A stretch of 64,000 nucleotides of DNA from Cephalotus follicularis. Lineage: Eukaryota; Streptophyta; Magnoliopsida; Oxalidales; Cephalotaceae. Positions within the stretch are counted from its first letter, which is position 1. Every line of letters starts with the position of its first letter. This document shows positions 50,730 to 63,701 of this stretch, piece after piece. The translations under genes and the position numbers were made by a program. Under the pieces are notes generated by a model that was given only the letters and a program-made list of their open reading frames with translations, was not told where the DNA came from and searched no databases. The stretch lies in NCBI GenBank assembly GCA_001972305.1, contig BDDD01005050.1:17820-81819 (forward strand), read 5' to 3'.

Positions 50730-51021
50730 AGGGTAAAATACAAAAACTTCCCTGAGTTTTGGACTCGTTAACATTTTGTCACTCTGTTTTCAAATATTAC
50801 AAAAACTCCATCAGGTTTGAGTCCGTTTAAAGATTAAACTCCATAGGTTTAAGTTCATTTAATGATTAACCCCCCCAGGTTTGAGTCCGTTTAAATATTA
50901 ACCCCCTTTGTTATTAGCATAAATTATAATTCAATGATATATATTTAATATTTGAAAATACACGGCGTTAAATGTTGGCGAGTTTAAATCTCGAGAGTTT
51001 TTTTTTTTTTATATTTTACCC
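50730..51021 (+). mobile_element. MULE-type MITE, copy B (about 290 bp)
   Basis: The ends are GGGTAAAATACAAAAAC and TTTTTTATATTTTACCC (inverted), with TTTTTTTA on both sides, a probable but low-complexity target duplication. It holds three tandem copies of a ~35-bp unit containing AGGTTTGAGTCCGTTTAA (50813, 50843, 50878), whereas copy A has one. It abuts or truncates the end of the copia 3' LTR. Confidence 0.75.
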
Positions 51022-53201
51022 TTTTTTTACTCATTAAATGTTAGACCTATTATCTTTTAGACTCGAACACGTTATCCATTCAATTTAATCAATTCACTTA
51101 TGTGCAATTCTATATTAAGTTATGGATTATGCTCGAATATTATGTCATATTTTTTAATTTATTTGAATAATTTGATTTATACTCCAATATTTTAGATTTT
51201 TTTATATAATTTTACATTTATTATTTATTTACTGTATAAATAAATTGATGAGATATGAGTAAATATCTATGACCTGTTTTGACACATTATCAGCATCCAA
51301 CAAAAAATTTCTATTCTTTTTGCTGAATAACAATTTGTATTCTCATTGTTATGTTAACACGCGTACATCCGGAAGTTCGATCGCGCATGCACTAATTTGT
51401 CGGGTTCATGATGTAGCACAAATTATTAAAACACAATTATGGAACGAACTGTTATTGTTTATGCAATAATTATTTGTTCTTCTTTTTGTAGATTGATTGG
51501 ATTCTTCTCTCTTTATCAATTTAATACATTATTATGGTTAGTGGGACACCAAAATTACTAGTGCAAGGCTTACTAATCTAAGTCCTGTGTTAATAGAAAG
51601 TATTCGAATAACAGTTATATTATTTTATTAATTTTATGTAATATAATAAATTTATATATAAATTTATTATTAGATGAATTATCAATAAATTAATTAATAA
51701 TTTAATTATGTCATACACATAAATTTTTATTATTAATTTAGTACATTATATAATAATGTTGAGTAACCTAACCCTTACATGGGAGATTTTTTTTTCTTTG
51801 TTAAGTTGTACACCAATAATTTTTCCTGTGTCATGTAAGCCAAATAATTAAGCTATTGGACCCACTAACGAGTAACATTAACGGCATCATTTATACTTGA
51901 GAATCCACCAGGTGGCAAGCGTAACAGATAGCCATCAACACTATCCGTGATTCTTAGTTGGATTAATTCACACTTAGTGCACCACGTAATTCAATAGTAT
52001 ATTGTTATATCAATATTAATTAATAATTTATCTTCTTTTTATTTAACAAATTATATTATTTTTTTTATTGATTAAACAAAGGGTGTGTTGCGGTTGAAAA
52101 GACTTGCTTTTTGTTAGTGAAAAGTGGTATACAATCAAATCAAATTGATCTTTTGAGGCTGTCAATAAGCACAATTTAATGGTACCATGTTCAAGTCAAT
52201 TTTTATGGATAATGAAAGATCCTTTATGTCGAGGTGCTTGGAGTCTATTACGCTAACAATATGACATATAATTTGAGTGAAATTACATGCCATTGTTTTT
52301 ATCATGATGTGACAATTCGAATGAAATAAACTTGGATAATAAAAAAATAAAAAATAAAAAGGGTAAAAAACATGGAGTCATCCACTCTATTGTTAGAATT
52401 TTACCAACACTCCCAAATTTATGAACAAGAGCTAATCTTAACCCTCTTTTAAGAGCAATATACAATATTTGTTTATCCTGCATGTGAAGTCTAAATTACT
52501 TGGTGTTGCATCTTAAAGACAGGAACCATTTTGCCTTAGATAATACTACCAACTACATCTACAATATTTGTTTGTAAATGTTTTGAAGGCCATACAGTTC
52601 ATCCAAATAAACTTGACCAACACTACAGAATTGACAGGAAAAGAACACCAACCTTTTCCATTGTCTAACTCTGGAAATGTCCATGTCATCTGGACTCCGA
52701 TGTGTCAAAGCATGCAAATTCCAATTATAATCAATGATTTAATTGGGGCCAAGAACTAGGGAATTAGTTATACATATATCAGCTACTTAAAGCAAGAAGC
52801 TTGAACATCGTTGGCATAGTTTTAGTGAGGATGACAGGATCTCCAAATTCTTAGCAAGGGATAGATTTCAACTCCTAAAAATACAAGTGGGCAAAAAAAC
52901 AAACAGCACCAGGATTACAATACAAGGGTGTCATCACACTTTTCTTTTTTTGGGAAATGAGGTGTCAATACACATAATTGCAAGCAAATGGACTTTACCA
53001 ACTGAAACCCGTGTGCATTAACCTTCAAAGCAGTAGCAGCAGCACCATCACTCAAGTACTAAACAGAATATCAATACAACATCTTAGCACATGCAAACCA
53101 TATTAGCATCCAAAAGCCCAGTAATTCTCAAGAACAATATTGCAATCTGAGCTGCTAATACCCAGTTGATTTCTTCTCTCAGATAATGTCCACTTCAACA
53201 A
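51022..53201. other. Intergenic region and 3' flank of the PP2A B' gene
   Basis: AT-rich, no gene seen. The PP2A B' 3'UTR and terminator should lie in about 52800..53201 (minus strand). Confidence 0.45.
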
Positions 53202-55636
53202 TTAGCAGGAAACAGAGCATGTGGCAGGTTTTACTGGAACCAAAATATTACTAGCGGCAGCTTGGAAACCAGCGGCAGTTTCCAGGCGTTCCCATGTCAA
53301 TCTCCGCCTCTCAGCATCCATGCTTGACAGGGAATTTTCCTCGTCCAACTTAAGTTGGCAAGCATGCACCAACTCTTCATCCATCTCAGAAAACAACTTC
53401 CTTACATTTTGTGTCAGGTTAAGCACAGCTTGGTTCCAGTGATTCTGAGCATTCCGCTCAAGAGCTGAGAAGATAATAGGCACAATAACCTGCCTATTCT
53501 GCGCAATTAGATTAAGGATGTGCTCATTGTTCCATAGCAAGTGAGCCCGTTCAGCCACCTGAAAAAAAATATCAAATAAAAGATGGTTGAAAATACAGTA
53601 GGCACTGCCGATTCACCATCAAATAAACACTCAATAGAGATGATTAATCCCCATAAAGCACATATGTTTTTGTGGCTAAGAGGCCAAGTAAAGTACTAAT
53701 AACTACACGATGGATCCAAGTCATATAAGCAGAGCAAATGCCATGCACACACCATTTATTGTTGTAATGAGGATTACACACAAGTGTTGACGCATTAGCC
53801 AGAAAAAAGTTTGTAAAGTCACCAAAATGTTTTTGTTAATGATATGACTTGATGTCCAGTTCAGACTTCTTTATCTAACCAATTGTGAAATATCTTAACA
53901 CCGTCCTCACATGGAACTTGGAGATATAAGTTGTGTTTGTAAGTATCGCGATTGAAGAGAAGTGACTACAGCTCACGTGGAATGTAAAGATCTGAATTGT
54001 GATATGAGTTTGTGAGCAAAACAATTGAAGAGGAGCGAATATGAGTTGATTGTGATCATCGACTATATAATGGCCTTGGTTAAAAAGAAATAGAAGTTTG
54101 GGCCTAACTATGATACCATGTTAAGAATGGATGTCCGGTCCAACAACATGCTTGTGTAGAGGAGTCTCTAAGCATTTAAAGTGTGATGGCATCTTTATCT
54201 AACCCATGTAGGATTTCATAACAGTTAATGATGGTAAGCTCAGAAGATTTTCCAATGACAAAGCAAAAGTTTCAAGATCTTATGTACGCCGGACAAAGCA
54301 CATAAGAATGTCCTGGAACTCATCAGGCCTAGAAGAGGCCTGGAAAATTCTATGTTTATTCATCCGCCTTTATTATGACATAAATTCTGGTTCACATGAG
54401 AAAAAAGACGGCTACGAAAATATTGTCCAAAGTGCAGCATTGAGCAAGCAATACAAGAACAGGGAAATTTACCTGGTAATGCGAGCTATTAAGGCAGCAT
54501 CCTACACGCCGAAACAGAGGGACCATAATTATTTGGAATTCTGCCGAGCTAGTCATTTCCAAAATCTCTTCTAATTCGCTTATAAACATCAACTCCTTCT
54601 GGCTATTTGTTACAGGCCAGTACTTCAACAGTCCCTTAATCACAGAGCTAGCCAGCTTTGGATCCTTGTCTATAAACTGTACAACACAATATGTTAACTG
54701 TTGATGGTATATACCCACTGATTTTGGTTTGTGTAGAGGAATCAGAGCCCTCCATAGAAATATCTTGTGTTCCTCCTTCAGTGGCAATGCAAACCCACTA
54801 ATCACACTCCCAAAAATCTCTAACAGCTCCGCAATTCCATTATGTCGTTCAGTTTCGAAAACAAAGCGATAGATGATATTGCTCACAGCTTTCCGTATTA
54901 AAGGTCGGTGCACCATAAATCTTCCATAAATTCTATGCAGAATTGTCTTCAAACAGTCTCTTTCCCTTGGGTCCTCAGAATCAAAGAGATCAAGTATTTT
55001 CAAAATAAAAGAATGGTCTATATACTTTTTTGCGACCTTTGCATCAAGAGAATTATAACTGATGAACCTTAGGAATAGATCATACACAATTTGCAAATGT
55101 GACCAAGCAGGATCAAATATTGGTTCTTCGCCTTCCATTTCACAACCAGTACCATCAGAACGATACTTAGGGGGGAAAACCCTGAATAAATTTACTGCAC
55201 ACATCTTACACATTGCAGCAATTGCAAGTTCAGAGAATTTTGCAGAACCAGAGGAAACAAAATCAACAAGCTCTATCAACGCTTGACGCTTTAGATCTGG
55301 ATCAATACAACTGTTACTTTGATCACTAAAATCAGCAACCTCACAGCAAAAATTCAGCTTACTGACAAACAGGTTCTGCTTCTGTGGATTTGAAACATCT
55401 TTGAAAGATAGATGGGGCTCCACTGCCTCCCCTCCTGCCATGACGCTTGTAGGAAAAACTGCTGAAGATACACGCTTAACGACACTTAGTTTACTCGAAA
55501 GAGTATTCCCGCCATTTATACATTGAAAAGCACCACCCAAGTTTATAGTATTGTTGCCAGAATCAATCCCAGCAATATCAAATGAATCAGTTTTCTGTGA
55601 CTTTCGGGGAATTTTGCTTAGAATTTGCTTGAGCAT
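53202..55636 (-). CDS. PP2A B' (B56) regulatory subunit, kappa-like, 2 coding exons
   Basis: Substrate-targeting B56 subunit of protein phosphatase 2A. Exons 55636-54473 (388 codons) and 53558-53202; 506 aa. Starts [15 protein letters not shown], followed by a variable Ser/Asn-rich N-terminus and [16 protein letters not shown]. Residues about 95-470 form the HEAT-like B56 core: [77 protein letters not shown], then [13 protein letters not shown] and NAQNHWN. The order and the late intron match Arabidopsis B'kappa as I recall it. A 5'UTR intron is likely (56625..55644, donor CAG/GTTTTAC, acceptor TGCAG), with a GA-rich leader at 56598..56620. The in-frame ATG at 55756 lies in that intron, so 55636 is preferred. 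Confidence 0.93.
53840..54223 (-). mobile_element. TRIM-like miniature LTR retrotransposon in the PP2A B' intron
   Basis: Read on the minus strand: LTR 54223..54119 (TGTTATGAAATCC...TTCTTAACA), an immediately adjacent PBS TGGTATCATA (54118..54109, initiator tRNA-Met-like), about 200 bp of non-coding interior, and a second, shorter LTR 53900..53840 (TGTTAAGATATTTC...CATATCA). Both LTRs share GGTTAGATAAAGA. Target duplication GTTAA flanks it at 53835..53839 and 54224..54228. At 384 bp with no coding capacity it fits the TRIM definition. Confidence 0.8.
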
Positions 55637-56699
55637 GGTGACACTGCAGCAATTTTCAGCAGACACAACACCAAGACAATATTGAAATATAACCAATTCA
55701 TAAAAGATCAAAATGGGAAGAGCAGAGGGGCAAGAATGTAGTATTCTAGCGTCCATATTCTGGCTTTCGAAGTTTTATTTTATGCTATTTACTTCTTCAT
55801 AAACAAGTTTAAATCCTTATGAGACAACTATATGCATACCTCGTTATTCATTGGATATACAGAAAACAACATCATTATAAAAACCATTTCAGGGTATTTC
55901 GAACTACCAAATAGTGAACTTCTCATAAATCAGTAGAATCAATAATGGAATCTGGATGGCACTAAAAACTTTAGAGTAGATTACAGTAAATAAAGAAATA
56001 TGGCTCCCTTTGTCAATCAGAAACCCAAAGTACAAGAAATGCAAAAAAACCAGGCCCTCCATTATATATTGCTTTTGGGGGCACATAAATAGTTATATTG
56101 TTCATAACTTTGCTTACTCTTTCCATATAACCATTCGCAAGAAGTCATTCCCTTAAAGTAAGATTTTTAGATCCCAACTTCATTTTAGCTCATTATTTGA
56201 AAATTCACTATCAAACTTGGTGAATTACAATCAAAATAATAAAAAGTCTCATTTATCAGCAAGATATTTGGTTGAATCTAGATCAAGGAGCTGTAAAAAG
56301 TAATACTAGACACCTCCAAACGAAGAAATCCCAAAAATAAAAGGAATTACTTTATATCATAGCAGGAAAATAGGAGGAAGGAGATCCAGATCTATGACAA
56401 CTACAACAAAAAGACAGTAAACTTTAGCAAGGATCTACATCAAACAACAAAAACAGGACAAATAGACAAAATCCCAGATCTTGACTCATCGAAAGAAACA
56501 TAAATATATAGCAACCACCCGAAATTCTATCATTTAGAACACAATTCAACAAGAACAAGAAAGAAAGAAGCAAATTTTAAACTAAACTTCAAAAGACAGA
56601 GAGAGAGAGAGAGAGAGAGTAAAACCTGTTCTTGGAGCTGTTAAGAATAGAGATCTTTAACAGGTAAGTAGAGAGATTAAAGAGGAGCTCATAACTCAA

Positions 56700-58784
56700 T
56701 CTCAAAAATGAGAAGGGAAAAAAAAGAGTGCCTCTTTAAGTTAAGAAAACATTTCATTTTGTGGGTGTTTGAGAGGATACAAAATTAGATATTGAGTTAA
56801 TTTGAGCTGTTTGATGATGACTTTGATTTCCATGAAAGATGAACAGTTGTTCCTCGATTGAAGAGAACAACAAGGATATGACATTTTCTGTGAATTTGCA
56901 TGTAAGGTTTTAACAGTCACGTACAATGTGGTAAATAAAACAACCCGCCACTAGACCAGTTTAAGAATAGCACTGTATAATTTTAGAGTTGTTACACATT
57001 TTAATATTTTTATCTTTTAGTAAAATAATATATCAATTAATAACATAAAATAATTAAAAATGTATAAATTTATATAGGTTTAATATGTTTTTATGAAGAA
57101 ATAAACATAGATCACCTAAAATTTATATATAAAAAAGAATATTAATAAAAATATGAAACCATCTTTATTATCTTTTATACACTGATTTCTTTTATAATTA
57201 ATCTATTATTAAACTAAATTAGATATCTCAATTTTTTACCTGAATTATTATCAATTAGGGATTGATATTTTGCTTAAGAAAATGATTTGCTTCACGGCAG
57301 AATGAAGTGGAGCCAAGTTTTGCTATCTCTTAATGTGACATACTCAAATCTTACTACTAATTAAAACAAACATATGAAATATACATATTTTTTTAAATAA
57401 TCAATACTGATATTAGCATGGCATCAACTAATATAACTAATTAAATATTTTTTTTATTTTATTCAAATCAAATGTGAGTCTTTCATATTATTAAGCATGA
57501 GAAAATCTCTTTATACGGATGTAAAATTAAGTATTATTATTTTATTTAATCTAAACTCATAAGAGAAAACAAAATAATCATAAATCATAATTAATTAAAT
57601 TATAACGACTGCATAAAAATAAGATGTTTCTTTTCTCATAAAAGAAAAAAATTTGCTTTTGTTACCCTTAATAAGCATTGATTCAGTTATAACATGCTAA
57701 ATTGCCACTAAATTGGGTTTAATTACAAATATTTGTAACCCATACTGTTTAGACTTAAAATATTTATATATATATCATGAAAAATTAAAGTTATATTATA
57801 TTGATAATTGCCTCCATTAAGTGCTGTCATTTCATTTGTTCACATCAAGGTGGTAGCCCATACGGTGACACATGGAAATTACAGAATGTGTAAGGAGGCA
57901 GCACGGACACGTGGCATGATGCAATACGGGACACTGAGACTTGGTAAATATTGTGACTGATATTGTAAAGTTGCTTCTTTTTTTCTCTTAAAAGTAGGAT
58001 TGAGCTGGGTCCTATCTGTTTGCGCCATGTGTCCTAGTTTTAATCCAACGGTCTTTGTTTTTTTTGTTCTCCATTATACTTAATGATGCCATTTCATTTC
58101 ATACAACCAAAACAAAAAAACAAAAAAGTTTTAAGGCATTTAAAATCACAAATTTTTCGTCAAAACCCTCTTTCATAATAATATCACACATTTCTTGGCA
58201 ACTTGCCCTCTCCCACTCATGAAATAAATTTACAATAAAACTTTATTTATTAGACATTGAGACAGAAAAATTGAGTCATGTCTCTACTCAATTTGAAGTT
58301 ATTGTCGTTGATCTTTGATTAGTTGGGTTTAAGTTTTTAACATAATTAAAAGAGGATTATTTGTATTTTAGATGGACCAAAACTTAAGTTTTAGTTGTGA
58401 ATTTATTTATTACTCGAAATTCTTGATTCATTAACAACACCAAGTTTGTTTTAAAGGGTAATAAGTCTGTCAGTTTTAAATAGGATCATGATAAATGGTA
58501 AGACGACAGAAAAAAAGTCCATGAATTTATAATGTTATGTTTTTGTTGTTTAATCATCGTGCAATTAAATTAAATTTCAAAAAACCGTTAGATTAACGAT
58601 GAAAACATATGACACAAAGTTATGGTAAAATTGGATGATTCCTCGTTTGAGAAGAAACGAAAAAGAGTCTATTCTTTAAAAGTATTCCAAAAAAAAAAGA
58701 CATAATGAATAATGAAATATTTAAGATATACATACAACATATAATATAGACATGTCATAATTATATTCGTTTTTTTAATATATT
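56700..58784. other. Intergenic region upstream of the PP2A B' gene
   Basis: It holds the PP2A B' promoter (minus strand, from about 56700) and AT-rich DNA with no gene. At 57840..58080 a less AT-rich patch contains ACACGTGGCATG and GCCATGTGTCC words, possible E-/G-box-like sites. Confidence 0.4.
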
Positions 58785-58789
58785 ATTTT

Positions 58790-59772
58790 TGTTGATACTG
58801 AAATCAATTACACAACAGTTCTCTATGTGTAGAGGTTTGATTTGCAGAGGAAAACGCGTTGAATGCTCCGAAAATGATGTTGGATTTGTGTTATTTAGTG
58901 ATTCCTGCACAAAGAGAAAGCAATCTATCGAAAGTCCGAGAGGTTTTCTTCCCGGGAACACTCCAATGCTTAAGTGAGATAAGTGCAGAGAATATAGTAT
59001 GTGCAAATGACAGATTGTTCGACCATTGCATAATTTTTCTTAGGGGTTTTTATAGCCTTACCTGACCTTGATTGTCTCTCAACAACTTGCATCGTAGAGA
59101 AGTTTAATGTCTCTAGGAAACGGTCGAATCTGTTAGGCGTTTCCCCATTTTTGAATGAGTGCGTCATCTCTGTGAGATTTGACACTTTATTTGTGGGATC
59201 TTATTGGACACATGCCAGTGCCTTAATAATAGGTGAATTTTTTCCATATCATATGCCCCTTGGTCTTTATTTTCTAGGTTTGACAAAGGAGGAAGACCAT
59301 TTTTTATATGGGAAAAATTCACCTATTAATAAGGCACTGACACGCGCCCAAAAAGATCCCACAAATAAAGCGTCAAATCTCACGGAGATAACGCACTCAT
59401 TCAAAAATGGGGAAACGTCTAACAGATTCGGACGTTTCCTATTCCTAGGGACATTAAACTCCTCCATGATGTAAGTTGTTAAGAAACAATCACGGTAGGG
59501 TAAGGTTATAAATACCCTAGGAAAAATTATACAGTGATCAAGCAATTTGTCATTTACACATACTATATTCTCTGCACTTATCTGACTTAAGCATCAGAGT
59601 ATTCAGGAGAAAAACTTCTTGGACTTTCAATAGAGTGCTTTCTCTTTGTGTAGGGATCACTAAAGAACACAAATTCAACATCATCATCAGAACATTTAAC
59701 GCGTTTTTTTCTACAAATCAAACTTTTATACGTAGTGGACTGTTGTATAGTTGATTTCATTCAGCATCAATA
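58790..59772. mobile_element. Foldback element of two inverted LTR-like arms (983 bp)
   Basis: Arms 58790..59267 and 59293..59772 are inverted copies at roughly 80% identity, with a 25-nt spacer. The ends are TGTTGATACTG and CAGCATCAATA, with ATTTT on both sides (58785..58789, 59773..59777). Each arm reads outward like the 3' part of an LTR: TATAAATACC (right arm, 59507) or GCTATAAAAACC (left arm, minus strand, about 59050), then AAGCATCAGAGTATTC, comparable to GAGCGTCAGAGTGTCC in the solo LTR at 21693. Short frames in it merely mirror each other. Confidence 0.85.
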
Positions 59773-59777
59773 ATTTT

Positions 59778-61361
59778 GATTTTATCACATTTATATCAAA
59801 ATTTAATTTAATTATTCACATTCAATTGTCTTAATTTAATTCTACATTTTCATTTATTTTTAATTTAATTCCTACATTAACTAAAACTAACATATATACA
59901 AAAAAAAAATTTATGTCGTTTTTTATGCAAAAATTTATTTAACTTCTACGTCCGGTCCAGTTTCATAAAAATCCAGGAAAACTGTACACAAAATATTAAG
60001 AAAAATAAAGGTTCTAGTTATGCTCACATCATGATGGCTCTGTTTTATGAATGACAGATCGAAGGGCGCACTATCACAGCCAACATTCTGGTCAATAACA
60101 GAAGCGGATTTTTTTTTAAGTTTACTTTTGATACACTCTCATCATAATAAAGTAAATGATTTGGATACGTGATAAATGCCTCTATTCTTGAAAAAAAAAA
60201 TTACGGAAAAACAGTATGAAATAATGTTATAAAATTTCTGTGACTGATATGTTGTTAAACCTAAAACATGATTGAGTTTGGTGGTGTATGTATGCGACTA
60301 TATGATCATGATAATAAATAATGTAATTAGGTTGAGATAAGTGGTGAATTTGTATAATAGGCTTTGCGGGACGTTATGATTGTTGAAATGTTACCCTCAC
60401 CAGATTCCTGTCTACCAACAATGGATTAGCCTTAATTCAAATTTAGTGACAAATATTCCTTTAAATGATTTTGGTATGTGTTGTTTTGAAATTCTAAATT
60501 TATATATGGTTAGTTCACTCAATCGTAATTAATTGATAATAGAATGTTAACTTTGAAATTATAGTGTATGCATGGTACATATAGTTCATTCTTAATTGGT
60601 ATTAAGATGTTAATCAAAAATATCTTCGAATCTTGATCAATATAATACTTAATGTTTCTACAAACATTCTTTTTTTCCGCTTAATTACATTGTACATAAC
60701 ATTTAAAAAGAAAAATGCATTACACAATATGTGACCCTCCATTTTTTTTAGATTCTCACAATTTTTAGTATAAACGGACGTTTTCACGGATAATCGAATT
60801 TTCAATATAGTGTTCAATTACAAGATCCTTACCAACGAGAAATTCTTATAGGTCGGATCTATGAGACTACGAGAGAAAAAAAACAATAAGAAATTTGTCT
60901 CTCATCTAATTCATAATAAATCCAATCTACTTAATAAGTCATCTAAATTACTTAAATATGTGACTCTTTCGTATAATTTTTTATTACGAATTCATGAAAG
61001 ATACTGATATAAAAGATATATCTTTTATTTTTCTTTTCTGTTTTTGTCATACATATCAAAGTATGAGTATATTTTGAGAATTTCATTAGGTTACACAAAT
61101 AATTGTCTTAATCGCCTTAATTAGGTAAGGGTCATGATGTATCAATATCAGTAGGTTCCAATAACATTAACAACTTAACACTAGTTCATTCATCATCACT
61201 TCCATCATTTCACCACTTTTCCTATTAAACTCTATGTCAACAATCATTAAATTCTAGAGGCTATATCACCAATTCCTCTTGATTTCATTATTACTTTTCA
61301 TTTCAATTTCAAAGATTGTTATTCCAATCTATTAACAGAAGATAAACATCATTTTGTGTCA
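59778..61361. other. AT-rich intergenic region
   Basis: No gene or bounded repeat recognised. Confidence 0.45.
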
Positions 61362-61545
61362 GGATTACCGAGGTCACGGAATCAACATGAAGCCCTATGG
61401 GTTGTTGTGGATAGACTCACTAAGTCTGCACACTTTCTTCCGATGAACATGCATTGATTATAGGCTGCTTAATCAAGTGACGGTAAAGAACAAGTATCCT
61501 CTACCACATATTGAGGAGCTGTTTGACCAACTGCAAGGCTCAACT
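61362..61545 (+). pseudogene. Ty3/gypsy integrase and reverse-transcriptase fragments in reversed order
   Basis: 61362..61457 reads GLPRSRNQHEALWVVVDRLTKSAHFLPM, the catalytic-core start of gypsy integrase, ending in a stop. Directly after it, 61456..61545 reads [30 protein letters not shown], from reverse transcriptase. In intact gypsy elements reverse transcriptase precedes integrase, so the pieces have been rearranged. Confidence 0.85.
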
Positions 61546-61559
61546 GTAATTATACGATA

Positions 61560-61760
61560 AGATCTTTAATATACGTAGATTGTATTCGTTAATTTTTAAG
61601 TCAATTAAATATCTTTAATTTAAAGTTTTAATGAATATTTAAAATAGTTAGAGACGTCTAATTAATTTAAAAATTGATAAATATAATTTACATATATCAA
61701 ATATCAAATTAAACGATTGAATTTATAAAATATAATCATAAACCATAATTTTTATATTTT
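61560..61760. repeat. Imperfect AT-rich palindrome
   Basis: GATTGTATTCGTTAATTTTTAAGT near 61577 is inverted as TTAATTTAAAAATTGATAAATATAAT near 61656. It shares the word TTTTTAAGTCAATTAAATAT with the repeat in the GA3ox intron. Probably an old MITE. Confidence 0.45.
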
Positions 61761-62677
61761 ATGTGCCTTGCATATCGTTTCGTGATATAATTAGAACATA
61801 AAAAAATGAACTTAGTAAAAAAAAAAATTCTTACATGCACTTAGTATATAAGTTATGTATATAAGTTATGTGATACTTTTAGTATACATTTGTATAAATA
61901 TTAATTAGTTATATTTTGTATTTTATTTTATAAATAAACTTTATTCTTTATTTTTATGTAAATATATATTATTAATTAAATATATTTTACTGATTTAATA
62001 TAAAAATTATTTTTTAAAAGAGAGTGTTTAGGATTGACTATTGAGTATTGACTTCTAAGTTAACGATGGAGAAGAAAAAAAAGGCAGATACATAGAAAAG
62101 AAGTCACGTATAGCCAGAAAAAAAAAATCAAAGTAAAAGAAGAAGTCAAAGGAGTCAAACAGGTGACACGCCGCACGTGGTTTAGTGTTAACATTTTCGG
62201 TTTTGAAACACAGACTCACAATAGGGATTGTGGAGACGAGATTGAATTCGTGTTCAATTAGTTTGGGTCTTAAATATAAAAATGTAAAAATATCTACACG
62301 AGTATTTTTTTTATTATTAAAAGATAAACAAATCTTTTAAAAATCAAAACATATTATAAAAAAAATTGATATAAAACCATAAAATAAGATATAACATTCA
62401 AAATAAATTACAATACAAAATGAATTGGTTAAAAATGCAACTGAGTCAAAAAATATCCAGATTTTATTGTTTTGTTTTTTTTTACCTAAAGACATTTATT
62501 TTGGTCTGAATTTCAAATCCAAAGGATAAATACTCGTTTTGCAAGTTCAATATATATCACAACTTCTAATATTTTATTTACTCTAAGTTGATTATCAAAT
62601 GATTAATACACTTTTTTTTTAATCTTCTCTTAAAAAGGGGATTAGTAGATATAGATAGAGAGAGAAATATTGAAGCT

Positions 62678-62785
62678 GTGAGAGCACCCATAACCTAATA
62701 ATTAAAGGTGTGGTTTAATACCTTAATGTAGATCAAGGTTCAAACTTCAGATTTAACTTCCCCTCTCCCCTAAAAAAAAAAAGGA
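62678..62785 (+). mobile_element. SINE-like sequence with box B and poly-A
   Basis: GTGAGAGCACCCATAACCTAAT is followed by the pol III box B-like GGTTCAAACTT at 62738..62748 and ends in an 11-A tail at 62772..62782. TGAAGC occurs on both sides (62672 and 62786 region), a weak candidate target duplication. Confidence 0.55.
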
Positions 62786-63701
62786 TGAAGCCTCCTTATG
62801 TTAACGGTGAGCAATTGCCCACCCAATTTTAGAAAGAAAAAAAAATTTACATATAAAATTTTAATTATTTTTTTTACATGTAGTATATATACTTGAGGTT
62901 TAACATTACATACATGAAATAAACTTGAGACTTAGAATAATATATATTCACACACGTGTAAGATATTAACATATTTTATGGTAATATCATTATATCATTA
63001 GTGAGATTTCCTTATGTTGAATATCTGTTCTTTAGGACAATAAGGAGAGCATCTATAATGTATTTTTTTCTTCTTAATTTTACATTTTTTTTTATCAATT
63101 TCAATGGGTGAGTTATCTTCTATTAGTTGGCTCATCACTCAATCATGCGATGAACATGCAACGATGAAAGTTTTCTAGTAATATAGTACATATTCATCAC
63201 CCAGTAGTACCTCACACACATGTTTGATCGGTCAATGACACACGTTGTAGCATTGTAAGGGGAGAAATAAAATATTTATTTACGCCTTATAAATTTATGT
63301 GATGATGCACGAGATAAAGTACTAACGCAGTGTCCAAAAATTTTCGCCGGTGATTTTAAATAATTTAACATTTTTATCAATTTTTTATTCTAACACAGAT
63401 AATATTATGAAATACATATAAATAATATTTAAAGAATAAATCATATAACTTAATTATATTATTTTTATGAATAAATAAATATATGACGTATATAAAACTA
63501 CTTGTTGAGATAAAAAATTAATAAACATATTAAAATGTTTAGCATTATTCAATTTTCATATTACACGACGTATTTTTTCTGTTATATTCTGTTTATTATA
63601 AGATTAAGACTTTAATATATATAATATAATCGAATAATGTTATTAACAATAATTATTTTTAACAGCAAACACGAGTGTCATAGCAAAATAAATTTGATTC
63701 C

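Noticed and set aside
55637..55756. Upstream in-frame ATG for the PP2A B' protein
   Set aside because: The extra 40 residues lie in the predicted 5'UTR intron, and the family start MLKQ is at 55636.
59151..59545. 107- and 92-codon frames within the foldback element
   Set aside because: They read the two inverted arms and mirror each other, so they reflect palindrome structure rather than a gene.
62737..62748. Possible tRNA gene from the box B-like word
   Set aside because: No cloverleaf can be drawn around it and a poly-A tail follows, so a SINE-like copy fits better.
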